Source: Megalonaias nervosa (Eukaryota > Mollusca > Bivalvia > Unionida > Unionidae). Taken from it: a stretch of DNA of 64,000 bases. How positions within the stretch are numbered: the first letter of the stretch is position 1; each line of letters opens with the position of its first letter. This document shows, piece after piece, positions 34,601 to 48,700 of the stretch. The stretch lies in contig JAECUM010094028.1 of NCBI GenBank assembly GCA_016617855.1, positions 62,001 through 126,000 on the forward strand. Direction: 5' to 3'. A program made the position numbers and the translations under genes. The notes under the pieces were generated by a model. It was not told where the DNA came from. It searched no databases and saw only the letters and a list, made by a program, of their open reading frames with translations.

Positions 34601-37600
34601 CTGAAATAAACAACGAAATGGTTATGATACAGGAAAGGAATCTAATGGACCTTCGCATATGAAAAGAATCACCTACAAAGCAACTGGATATACTTGCCTA
34701 TACATCCAGCTGGAAACTGCACAGACCCTGATCTAGCATTGCATAATAGACAACAGATCTAGGTCTATGCAGTTTATAGAACAAACAAAACACAGAACCT
34801 GATCTTCCAGTGCATTATGCGACAGCAGATCAGGGTCTGTGTTGTTGGCAGTTGTATTGACTTCAAAACGAGTAGATGTAATTAAGGCAGATTCTTATTA
34901 ACGGTGCAATGTCTGCAATTTTATGGACTTTTAAACAGTACAGGTCTTTAAGCTATGAATCTTCAAAGCATGTCCCTACCTTTCAAGTATCTTTAAATAT
35001 ACCATCAGTTAACTATTTTTGTGTATTTTGTGGTTGCTATGCAACCATGAATTTAAAAACCCAACAAAATACTCTGTCCACAGAAACAATAAGACTTTCC
35101 GTAGTCTACAAATTTATTATGTACTGAACAAAATGTCATTTTGGCAAAGCAAATTAATTCATGAAAATAAATTCACAGAATGAGTTCTGCTTTTAAATTA
35201 TGTTAGCATGGTATAGACATTTATAGGTATTTCTCTTATTTCCTTCAACATGCTGGTTTACTTCCTCTGCACTGAAAAAGCTTCCTTAATTTACTGGATC
35301 TTATGCAAAGAAAATTCTTTGGTTAAAATGGGTAAAATAGCATGAATGTGAATTTAAATAAATTTAGAAAGCAAATGGAATATATCTGCTAAATGGAAGC
35401 AAAGATTACTACACGCAAGCCATGCAAAAATTAGTTTTTTTCCCTCTGTAATTAAAGGACAAGGTTACTGAAAATAAAAATAACTGAAACACTACTGGTT
35501 AATATTTTTTGCTTTTGTATTGCATGTACAAATTATTGTTACAGTACAAAAAAAGTATTAGAAATGCCAACCTTTAGTAATGTCACAAAATTGGCACTGC
35601 CATTATGTATAGAAGATGGCTTACAGTGACCTTTTTTTTTGGTACCACTGTGCAGTACCCTTTGTGTTACATGCATATACAGGTAACACCCGTTATAACA
35701 CGATGCTCGGGGTCCAAAGAATAACATTGCAATCTAAGTGGGTTCATATTAACAAATTTTTCGAAAAAATGTCATCAGTTTTAACTAACCTCTTGATCAT
35801 ATAATCTGCTAGGGATACAAATAATCAGCTTTTCCGAGAGCTTGTATTTAGGATGTTAAAAAGCGAGGTCACCTTAAATTAAAAAATGGAAGCCATGCTG
35901 CCAATGCATTATAATGGGTTTTACCTGTATCAAGTTTCAGGATACCTGTATTGGGAAAGTCAACTGCATATATATATATAAAGAGTGGGTCACTAAAGTT
36001 AAATGAGGGCATGATCCAGAATGGAAAACTCATTTCAGGTGAAACCGACGTTCAAACATATTAATGTTTTCATGAGTTGCTTGGTCATTAGATAAAATGT
36101 TTGTTATAAAATACGAGTGTTCAAGGAAAATCTGAGATTATAATGTAGACAAACTTAAGATGGCAAAGCTTTCAAACAATGGAGTCCCATCTACTATTTT
36201 CTTTCGTCCCTTTAAAATGTTGTGTCCCCCAGGACAGGATATAAGGTGTCCCTTGCCTTTTGGATCCTTGGTGCAACACTATATAAAGCACTTGAAATTG
36301 TAGTCAGTGCAAATTAAATGTTTCACATCAACTCAGAGATCCATAACACACCATTTTATCATGCCAGAATTTTTAGCATTTCTTAGTTTATCTTATATTA
36401 CAGCAGTGGCTTCAGTGTGGGAAGTAAATTCTCCTTCACTTTAAAAGCAAATGTGCCAATCTGTTGTTGTCAAATCCGACAAAGAGAAACCAATCATCAG
36501 AAGTCTAAATACCAATCTGTTGGCAGGAAATCTATCAAAAAGAAACCACTCATCAGAAGTATGAATACCGATCTGTTGGCAGGGAATCTGTCAAAAAGAA
36601 ACCAATCATCAGAAGTCTAAATACGAATCTGTTGGCAGGAAACCTGTCAAAAAGAGACCAATCACCAGAAGTCTAAATACCAATCTTATGGTAGGAAATC
36701 TGTCAAAAAGAAACCAATCACCAGAAGTCTAAATACCAATCTTATGGCAGGAAATCTGTCAAAAAGAAACCAATCACCAGAAGTCTAAATACCAATCTTT
36801 TGGCAGTGAATCTGTCAAAAAGAAACCAATCCTCAGAAGTCTAAATACCAATCTGTTGGCAGTGAATCTATTAAAAATAAACCAATCCTCAGAAGTCTAA
36901 ATACCAATCTTATGGCAGGAAATCTGTCAAAAAGAAACCAATCACCAGAAGTCTAAATACCAATCTTATGGCAGGAAATCTGTCAAAAAGAAACCAATCA
37001 CCAGAAGTCTAAATAAATCTGTCAAAAAGAAACCAATCATCAGAAGTCTAAATATCAATCTGTTGGTGGCGAATCTGTCAAAATGATACCAATTATCACA
37101 AGTCTAAATATCAATCTGTTGTACCAATCTGATTAAAACTGAGATTTCCGACAGAGTGGATATCTGACAGATACTGATATAAGGTCATGTTCTGTAGACA
37201 ATTTAATTTACAATCAATTTACAGCTTTCACATTTACAAAAGTGAAAAAGCTCATTTGGAACATCTTGTTTCTAATGACAGCTATTCCTAGCATGAAATG
37301 CAACAGTTATTCTGACAGTTACTAAACATAGTGGATTGTGACTGACGGTTACTAAAAATTAGTATGACTGACAGTTACTAAAAATGAGTGGATTGTGAAT
37401 CCAAGGTCAGCTTAACCTGAACCAATCTAAATACCAGTCAACTCTACTTATTATAGCAAATCTCAATTTTATTCTGTTTGCCTAATTACATTTCCACACC
37501 CACAAGCAAATGGATTAGTAGGTTGTGAAAATTGTGATTGGTTGTTAAGAAAAGGGACCAATGACAACAGTTTATAATATTAGATCAAAGCAAGATAAAT

Positions 37601-40600
37601 ATTGCAAAATCTCTCAGCAACTCAAACAAGTCAACCAACCATCTGACAACTGTGAACATGAGATCCAAGTGGGCCTGAGTTGCTCACATGGCAGACATCT
37701 ATTTAAAAGCCAAATGGATGGGCAACCAATAAATCTGGGGTATCTGATATTTAATGGTTTTATATTTTCTGGCAATGGTGGCCATATTGGATGGTAGATG
37801 AGCATTATCTGTACAAACTTGAAAGGCCTTAAGCCAGGATGCTTTCTGTGAAATCTGGTCAACCATTTTAAGGTTTTTCTAATTTTAGTAACAAATGCCA
37901 TAAAGAATAATAGACCAGCATTATTTGTAAACTTGAAATGCTTTTATGCCAGGATGATTTCTGTCAAACTTGGTTAAATTTTGTTGGGCAGTTTTTTTGA
38001 TAAGTCTTTTAAGTTTTATCTCTTTTTTTATGTTTAGTATTTGATGACAGTTCTGTATCATAGTTTTTGTAGAAATCTAAAAGCCTTTCTTGTCAGTACG
38101 CATTTTGTCAAGCTTGGTAAAATTCTGTAACAAAATCTGTGAGCTGTTGTTAAGGGTTTTCCTATTTTTAATAATAGTGGTCATGTCTAAAGATTGCAGA
38201 TCTACAAAATTTGCATGAATTTAAAAAGCCTGAATTTAACATTTCTGCCAAATTCGGTCAAATTCTTTTAGTGGTTTTCAAGAATTAGTTGCCTAGAAAT
38301 GTTTCTTTTGTTAGTATGTATGCAATGGCAGCCACATCTGATGGTTGATCAGCATCATTTTATATAAAAAAAAATCATGTGGCATTCATGCATAAATCCT
38401 TTCTGTCAAATTTAGTCAAATTCTGTTTTGAGAAGTCATTTGAAAGTTTTTATATTTGTTGAAACAGTGGACATGTTTAACAGCAGATCTGCATCATTTG
38501 TAAAGTCAGGATGCCTTACATCATTTGTAAAGTCAGGATGCCTTACTTCATTTGTAAAGTCAGGATGCCTTACATCATTTGTAAAGTCAGGGTGCCTTAC
38601 TTTATTTGTAAAGTCAGGATGCCTTACATCATTTATAAAGTCAGGATGCCTTACATCATATTTAAAGTCAGGATGCCTTACATCATTTGTAAAGTCAGGA
38701 TGCCTTACTTCATTTGTAAAGTCAGGATGCCTTACTTCATTCATATAAACCTTAAGACCTTTATACCAAATTTATACCTTTATACCAAATTTATACCTTT
38801 ATACCAAATTTTGTCACATTTCATTCAGGAACGCTCCTGTGGCATAGTAGTTAGAGCGCCCACCTCAGATGCGGTAAGTTGCGGGTTCAAACCCCGGCAA
38901 AGTCATATCAAAGACTTATAAAAATGGTACTAACAGCTGCCTCGCTAGGTGCTCAGCATTAAAATGTTAGTGTTAGGACTGGTTGTCCTAGTGTCAGGAT
39001 AATGTGATTTGGTGGGACATCATGCTACATGTTTGTGGCATGATGCCCCTATGCTAGACATCACTATAAACTGCCACACTGCAGACATCATAGCAATATG
39101 ACTGAAAAATTGTTAAAGCAATGTTAAAAATCCAAATCACACACACACACACATACACACACACTTCATTCAGCAGTTTTGAGGACACTAAAACACTTCC
39201 TAATTTTAGTAATGACAACCATATTTGACAGCAGATCAGACCTTTACACCATGAAGTCTTCTTTCAAATTTGGTAAAATTATGTTTATTGGATTTTGAGA
39301 AGATATCATTTGTTGGCTTTATTTCATTTTTAGTAGTGGTGGTCAAATTAACAGTGGATTGGTATCATTTGTATTGATTTAAAAGGCGTTTGGGATCGGG
39401 GCTTTTTTTTTTTTTGTATTTGGTCAAATTCTTGACTGCAGTTTTTGAAAACATGTCCTTACAAGATTTTTCTGTTTTTAGTAATGGGAACCATGTTGAC
39501 AATTGACTGGCATCATTTCTACAAACCTGAAAGGCCTTACTGCCCAGATGCTGTTAAATTTAGTCAAATGATGTTGAGTAGTTTTAGGGAAGTCGCTTGA
39601 CGGTTTTGCATTTTCAGTAACAGGCTGCTGTATTTGATGTCAATTAGATATAATGCAATATTTTTTGAATGCCCTGAAGACAGGATACTTTCTGCCCAAT
39701 TCTGTTAAATTCTGTCCAGGAGTTTTTGTTGAGAATCCATTTAAATACTCTTCTGTTTTTAGTAACAGTCGCCATATTTTACGGCACATCCAATGAAAAC
39801 AGAGATAGATATTCTAATATAAAATACATTAATTTTGGAGGCAAGGAAAATATAGTGTCCAGTCAATAGTAAGCCCACACTCAAATTAGACAAGATGATG
39901 TCGTATAGTATGGATCCAAACTTTTCTGTAATCTTGCTTTTATCTATATGCACTAATGAACATACTGACTCTAGTCTGAAATAATACATTTGATGGAAAC
40001 AAAACATGTCAACTCATGGCAAGGAACGAAGAGAACAAAATGATATGATAATTCAGTTGCCGAATAAAGATTTGAGAGGTAGAATAGAAAAATATCGAAA
40101 ATTACTGGCATTACACATTCAACAACTGAGAAATATATAAAAAGATTTCACAAAATGGGTCTAAGAAAATAACAAATTATGGAGACTAAAACTCATGAGC
40201 AAAAATGGATGATCATGTACCATCTTGTCATTTTCTTTGACAATCCCAGACAATCTTTCTAGGATTTGAATGCAGCTTTTAAATTGAGGCTGTTCAAGCT
40301 AATGTTTCAAGAAGGACTGTCATAAAAGATGAAAGACTTTAGGATCCAAAATGATGCATAGAAAGAAAGAAAACTATGAAAGCCCAGCAGAAAGACTGGG
40401 TCATGTATTTCTTGGTGAAAACAGTGGAACACTGATATGACCCACATCACTGGGAAGACAAAACACTGCAACACTTAAATGGTCCACATCACCAGGAAGA
40501 CATAACAGTGCAACACTGAAATGGCCCACGTTACTAGAAGACAAAATAGTGCAACACTGAAATGGCTTATATCACTATAGGAAGACATAACAGTGGAACA

Positions 40601-43600
40601 CTGAAATGGCCCAAGTCACTAGGAAGACAAAAACAGTGCAACACTGAAATGGCTGATCTCACTAGGAAGACAAAAACAGTGCAACACTGAAATGGCCTAT
40701 CTCACTAGGAAGACATAACAGTACAACACTGAAATGGCCCAAGTCACTAGGAAGAAAAAACAGTGCAACACTGAAATGGCCCATGTCACTAGAAAGACAA
40801 AACAGTGCAACACTGAAATGGCTTATGTCACTAGAAAGACAAAACAGTGCAACACTGAAATGGCCCATGTCACTAGGAAGACACAACAGTGCAACACTGA
40901 AATGGCCCATGTCACTAGAAAGACAAAACAGTACAACACTGAAATGGCCCATGTCACTAGAAAGACAAAACAGTGCAACACTGAAATGGCCCATGTCACT
41001 AGAAAGACAAAACAGTGCAACACTGAAATGGCCTATGTCACTAGAAAGACAATACAGTGCAACACTGAAATGGCCTATTTCACTAGAAAGACAAAGCAGA
41101 GCAACACTGAAATGGCCTATGTCACTAGAAAGACAATACAGTGCAACACTGAAATGGCCTATTTCACTAGAAAGACAAAGCAGAGCAACACTGAAATGGC
41201 CTATGTCACTAGAAAGACAATACAGTGCAACACTGAAATGGCCTATTTCACTAGAAAGACAAAGCAGAGCAACACTGAAATGGCCTATGTCACTAGAAAG
41301 ACAATACAGTGCAACACTGAAATGGCCTATTTCACTAGAAAGACAAAGCAGAGCAACACTGAAATGGCCCACATCACTAGGAAGACATAACAGTGCAACA
41401 TTGAAATGGCCTACAGTGTAACACTGAAATGGCCTATCTCACTAAGAAGACAAGACAGTGCAACACTGAAATGGCTTATGTCACTAGAAAGACAAAACAG
41501 TGCAACATTGAAATGGCCTATCTCACTAAGAAGACAAACAGTGCAACACTGAAATGGCCCACATCACTAAAAAGACAAAACAGTGCAACACTGAAATGGC
41601 CCATGTCACTAGAAAGACATAACAGTGCAATACTGATAAAGCACCAAATACCTACGTTGGACATCACAGACCCTGGACCTCAATATTTTGAGAATATTTG
41701 GCAGATAAAAAACATAGCTTGAAACAAATCTTCAAGAAGTTAATTTTAGGGCTAATCTCATTCATACTGTTCTTTACATATAAGTCTGTCTCTCTGACTG
41801 TCTGTCTGTCTTCCACAAGAAGAATTTAGGACTCCAGACACAAGTGACTGCAAGCTGTTGTAAGACCCAAGTCTTTAATTACCAGCATCAAGAACCATTT
41901 TCTTTAATATTTTTGTCAGTTATGTTAGTTTTCCATATACAATGTCAATGTAACTGGCTACTCATTTTTGACCCAGCACACTTCAAATTAAAAAATTAAA
42001 GATACTGTAAATCCACATGAGCAGGGTAGGACACATATTATGGTCATCACTGCACATATACATGTAACCTTATTAACTTGCCAAGCCACATATCCACAAA
42101 ATTAATTTTGGATGAAATGAAAATAAGGAAAGTCAAGAAAGGTTTATACTCCATGTTCTATATTTGAAAAAGCATAAAATGTTAGTTAATTCCTATGAAA
42201 TGCTATAATGTTATGTGTTAACTCCTATGAAATGGTATAAAGGTATGTGTTAATTCCTATGAAATGCTTTTAAAAGTGTGTGTTAATTCCTACGAAATGC
42301 TATAAAAGTATGTGTTAATTCCTATAAAATGCTATAAAGGTACATGTTAATTCCTAGGAAATGATAGAAAGCTATGTGTTAATTCTGAAGAAATACTGTA
42401 AAGAGTACTGTTGTTGTTATGGGTTTAACATCGTTTTTCTTCACATGACAGGTGGCTAAACATGGTGCCCAGTATACAGAGGAGCCTCATTAATCTGGAC
42501 TCCATTTATCCAGAAACCTCGCTATCTGGACATAATTCAATGGGAACGGAATTCCTAAACATTAATTTGCTCTGTTAATAAAAAATCTGATTCGGATCCA
42601 GAAATCAAAATCTGGGTCCAAAGTGTAAAATTTACTATAAAACTTGTCTCGATAATCCAGAAATAATCTGTCCAAAAATAAGAAAATGAAAAAAAATCGT
42701 ATATGAAAATAGTCGGATAACACAGATTCACCTACGCAAATTTGGAAGTGTGTCAATGTATCAATCTCTGATTGGTCAAATTCTAGAGGTATGTTAAAGT
42801 TATCAATGATCATGTGTGTGGAAAAACTAAGTAGTGTGACCATACTGTAACCAGCGATTGTATAAACAATGTCTGTTTAGCTAGTTGCCGACGGGGGTGT
42901 TAACAATTAAATAAACACACTGGAATCAAATTGTCCTCGCTTTTGACGTAACATATGGTTAATAAATTAAGTGTGTCATTAAGCCTCTTTGTTGTTTACC
43001 AATTGTATGTCACAATCACAGTTTATTGATGGCTGTACAAATACAGTTGATTGATTTAAGCTGTGGGCAGTATAGGGCTTCATTTCAGAATAAAATGGGG
43101 ACTCAATTATCAGCTCATTAGCATCTATAACAGCTGTAAAATACAACTTATAAAAATGACTGCATTTTATTAGTTTACCATAACGCATTTAACTGCAAGA
43201 TATCAGTTTGTATTCGTTGTACTTTTTACAAAGGTTACAGATTTCTTCAGGAAATTGACATAATAAATGCAGGTACAGTACATACATGTACATGTACATA
43301 GAGTGATGTGTTCGATGTGTTAATTGTTTAAATTTATATTTACCGTACATGTATGTACAAGCGCACGTTATAATAATCTGAAATAAACACAAGTCAACAG
43401 ATGTATTCATTAATTTTTTTCAACCATTACTGAATATACAGTACATTTACAGTTAGCATATATGCGTACATGTATACGGTATGACGACATCGTAAAATAA
43501 ATATGTGCATGATTCAATTATCCAGACAACTTGCTAATCTTAATCTGGACATATTCACTGGGAACGATGGTGTCTAGATTAACGAGGCTCCTCTGTACTT

Positions 43601-45767
43601 GGTGGAGGAAGAACCTGGAATAACCCTGGGAAGAACCAACAACCCATGGGAAGCTACTGGCAAGCTTTCTCTCATACCCATGTTGCTGAGACCGATATTC
43701 GATCCTAAGCAGACAGAGGTGAGATGTCAATGATCTGTAATGGTGAGTGCCTTAGATGACTTAGCCACCAGTGGTTCCCCATAATGGTATGTCAACAGCT
43801 ATAAAATACTACAAAAGGTATTTGTTAATTCCAAAGAAAAAAAACATTTATGAAACAAACAGCATGAATGCAACATGACAAATAAACTGAAATATAAACA
43901 CAATACAAAAGTATATAAATCCGAAATAGTCCAGTGGTTATTACCAAGAATCCCAAACTAAATATTGGATAAATCATGGAAACGAGATGAAAATATTCAT
44001 ATTTATGATTGTTCTTTTTCTTCACTACATAATTTCTTCTGTTTTGGTGGTGACTGCTGTAAGAACTTTCACATCTTTTCCATCGTCACATCACAGCAAT
44101 TGTTTGATCATCAAACAATGTAAAAATTAAACCTGTTCTTTGGTATAATCCTGCATTATTTGCTGTGTCTGCCAGTATAACCTTATCCAACTGGACGGAC
44201 GTACAAGTCTGATACTCTACATCATACTCTGTGTCATTTTGTACCACTCTGGTGGCCTAATGGTTAAAGCATCCACCTCAGATGCGAAAGGTTGCGGGTT
44301 CAAACCCTGGCCAAGTCATACCAAAGACTTATTATAAAATGGTACTAACAGCTGCCTCACTAGGTACTCAGCATTAAGAGGTTAGTGTTAGGACTGGTCA
44401 GCCCAGTGTCAAAATAATGTGACTGGGTGGGACATCATGCTACATGTCTGCGGCATGATGCCGCAGTGCTAGACATCACTATAAACTGTCACACTTCAGA
44501 CATCGTAGTAATATGACTGGAAAATTGTTTAAGCTACATTAAAAATCACACACACACGTCATTTGGTATTGTCAATACTGAAATTGTGCATTAGGCTGGG
44601 AAACCAAGCTAGTCCAGCATGTATGGTAGCTGTTATAATAACTGGCAATCTTTTCTGATGCTTCAAGACATGAACGTTTTCTTCCTTAATAACTGCTTAG
44701 TGCTGAAATCTTTTCTGATATTCTTCAGTGAATTAGTAACTGTGGTAGACACATTGGATGTCAAATTGGTTTAGAACAAAACAGACCTCTTTGAAAGTCT
44801 TTTTGTGAATGTCTCATATCAATATGACCATCAAAGTAAGAGGAGTAATGAGAGCAAGATTTTCAAAACAGCCATCATGGCAACCATATTGGATGTACAA
44901 TTGGTACCCTTTTCATTTAGGACCAACCAGGTATCATAAGAAGTCTACTGGTGAAGAAGCCATCTAGGAGGAGTATTTTCAAGATGGCCTCCATTGCTAC
45001 CATGTTAAGAATCAGTTTAAATTATTTTCGTTTAAGACCATAAGAACTCTTCTGATGAAAAACCATGTGTAAAATTGACTTTCCATTTATGGAGTAGTGA
45101 TATTTAAAAATGCTAATAAAATTTTTGTCAAGAGGTCCTCATTTTGGTATGGCTAACTTAGAGGCATCCATAGTGTTGTTGTCCTTTTGGGTTCAATGTC
45201 ATTTCTAGATGCAAGAGTTCTTATGGTCTTACATGACAGCCAGTATAACTGGTGGAGGAAGAATCTGGAAAACCCGGTAAGAGCCACTGACCAACATGAA
45301 ACTACTGGCAAGATTTCTCATGTACCCACACTGGTCAAGCCCGAGACTCAAAGCCATGCAGATTGAGATGAGATGGCAGTGATCGGTAAAGGTGAGCACA
45401 TCAGACCACTTTGCCAACCTGCAACCCCCCCACATGCCACCACTGCCCCACCCACATGCCACCTTTGGCCCCCCCCCTGCCAGTTTTCATAAGCATACAT
45501 GTAGCTGAAATAGGGTCTAAGATACTGAGGGTAACAAATTTCTACAATTTACTATGATTAAGCAGATTCAAACAGCAAAGGAAATTTTAAACAAAACAAA
45601 ATATATCTGTCACAGGAAAACACTAACAACATGGCTAACTGAATTTACCTCAAGTAGATCCAAGTTTCATTCATTTTTGTTTTGTCTCCCTCTGAAGGTG
45701 TCCATGAAATTGTTGATCCCCAACAAATCAGCTAGAATAAATTGGCAATTTGTAGGAAGAACCCTAA

Positions 45768-45798
<31 letters not shown>

Positions 45799-48700
45799 AT
45801 GAGTATGGATTTTGCTAACCACTATCTTGTAATAAAGTTAACCACTGTGTCCTGTATATAAAAGTGCCATGTCACATCAGCTTAAAAACCTTGTACATAA
45901 AACTTGCACAAGGTCTTCATACAAATAACTATGACACGACCATAATACAAGCTAAGTACAACACATCAAGTTAGATGGCTTTATGTGATGGAAACGCACC
46001 TTTCCAAAGCTGAAACAGACATCATCTTCTGAGGCTAATATTTTATAACGTGTTTATAACAGTCACTGCATTGATTTCTGCTGAACATCTGCTGAAGCCA
46101 AGCCTTTATTAGGGAGAGATCATTTTAGTTTCCAAAAGGGAGAGGGGGGAATGCTTGAAAACATTTGTCTTGTTCTGATTTGTACACTATCCCATTCGTT
46201 GCCATACTTGGAACAAATTTATCTTCTGATGAATGTTAAGAATGAAAAACTTACCCTATTTGGAAAGAAAAATTTAGACCCAAAAATTAAATGTCCAGTC
46301 CCATACAGTTTACATGCAGTCAAAATTCAGTGTTTTTGGTTTTGTTATTTGTTGGTTTTTCAACAGAAGCAGTTGTCATCTGCAATTTAATTGACCATAA
46401 CTCTGAGGATTACTTTTCACATTTAAATAGTAGGATAAATTTACACTGTTCAAGAGAAGCTCAACAATGTCTGGTCAAGTCAGTGCAACACTGAATCAAG
46501 TAAAAGATGTCGATCAATCTAAATGGAAAATCTGTACAGTAGTATTAATACAGTTTGCAAGGCACTGCAACCATGCTAATGTTATCTAAAATCTGATTAT
46601 ATCAACATTATCTATATTAGGAAATGTTTATAATCAGCTGTTAGTGATGTAGATAAATCAGTGCCTCTCCCTCTATGAACCTCTAAAGAGCATGCTTGCT
46701 TGGGGTCATATAGAGTAAACCACACCCATTTGATAGAGACCGTGTCCATTTGGTGGTTGTCATGCATGACTCAATGTAAATGCATGATGTACAGATCTGT
46801 CAGGATGCTCAGAGAGATGGTTGGTGGGGTTTTTTCTGAATACTTTCCACTCTCTCTCCACCCTGTGACATATGGGGTTCTGAAAAATTGCAAGAGCTGA
46901 ACTCTACCTGTAAAGGTTGGAACAGGTAGGTACTGCAAAAATGAGGTTATCATGCAAAAACAGAACAGTTAATGTACACAAATGGGCAGGCAAACAGGAT
47001 CATTAGAATGATATTTACTACCAGAAAACAATCATGTATAAAAGCGTCGAAATTCTTGTACAAAAATATCTCACAAAATCAAGCTTCAATTATCACTGAC
47101 AAAATATAGGCGACCAAACCAAACAACAAAATATATATTAAAAATGATTACATTTGAGAAAGATAATTCCATCATTACAAAAATCCTAATTTTCATCTTG
47201 AAACGTCTATTTTAAATTCCTAGTTCACTGAAAGAAGTGAACATTTGATATCATATGATGATAATTAAATGTACATTACAAGGATATGTCTTCAAGAATT
47301 GTGGTTCAATGAAACTGTTAGAAAGTAGCACCAGATGCAAGCAGAATTAGCAGCCAATATTTCATGTCAAAAGTTCAGATGATCAGTAGTGGAGTGCATG
47401 ATGATGATGGCCCATTACACAAGTTGTACTTAGAACAGGAACCATATATCAATTTAATCCAATATTCTGGGCAATTCCCACTTGTGGGGTTAAATTTGAT
47501 AATGTTTGTGCTCCATTTTTAATACATAACTTAAATAACTAAAAGCATTCAAATACTAATAAAAGGTAAATAAATTAATAAATACATAAATGATATTCTG
47601 ATCGCTGTTACAATTTTCCTATCCAACCTTAGTCTCTAATCAATTATCAATTTCATAATTCTCAAACTCTATGATTTTTTTTTAAACTGGAAAAAGTTCA
47701 ATTTAGCACTGAATTAGACTTTTTAGCGATGGGTGCAACACAAAGAGCCCTTCTCACTGCATTTTGCTTGATGTGGCCTTAAGTAGAGGAACCTGTGTTA
47801 GGAATCCAAGTTATGAAAAGACTGGTATTCAGGGGTAATTATTCCTCTAAATGCGAGATGGTATACTTGAAATCCACATCCTTTGTGTCCCTTGTCAATA
47901 CAATCAACATCCCATGAAAAGTCGTGAAGTTAATTGACAAGGGTCATAACTCAGTCTAAAATGGAGTAGGCATGTCAAAATTTATAAATGATATTATGGT
48001 CCATGACACAATATTCACATTCAATTTTAACATAATCTTTGGAACAGTACTCAAGTAATGCTGAATACAAACATCTCAAAATGTGAAGCTGAACAAGGGC
48101 CATAATGTGTACAAAATTGTGTATTTTATAGCTAATGGTACAAGGAATCCAAAATCATTAAAAAAAAATTACAGGTTGGTGCACATTTTCAAGCACCGCT
48201 TTATGTCAAATAAACTGTATGTAAAATAACAGACAAAAGAGTATTTAATTTTTTTAATATAAAAGGTTCAAAGTTTGAAAATCATAGACAACTAACATCA
48301 AATACATAAGAGAAGTGTATGTTTGTGATATAATTATTTTAAAGCATGAAATAACAACTGGGAAAACATCATTCTTATACAACAGAATATCTGCACGACC
48401 AATTTATGGCTGGACGCAAATTGCAAAAGATTTTCCACGCTCTCAAATAGATTTAATTGACTTAATCATTTTCATTCATAGGACTATTACAGTGATTAAT
48501 AAATTAAATAATAATCATTACTTAATAAAGACAAAAGTAGCAACCCCATCATTTTACATAAAACTTCTACTATAGTTGATAATAATATAATACCAGCAGT
48601 GTCATAATATAATGATCATGTAATTTCAAGTCGAGCAATAAAGTTTATCTTACAAAGGCGGACATCCTTAAGAAACAAGTTTAACAGTGAAACTGTTTTT

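Noticed and set aside
34715..34855. Palindromes as a rho-independent terminator or structured RNA
   Set aside because: Eukaryotic context, and the ~30-bp spacer with repeated modules fits a repeat remnant better.
38428..38748. Open frames with a 9-residue repeat on both strands
   Set aside because: By-product of a 27-bp minisatellite.
40662..41421. Long open frames of more than 200 codons on both strands with a 14-residue repeat
   Set aside because: They follow from a 42-bp repeat without stops, occur on both strands and in more than one frame, and lie inside an SDR intron.
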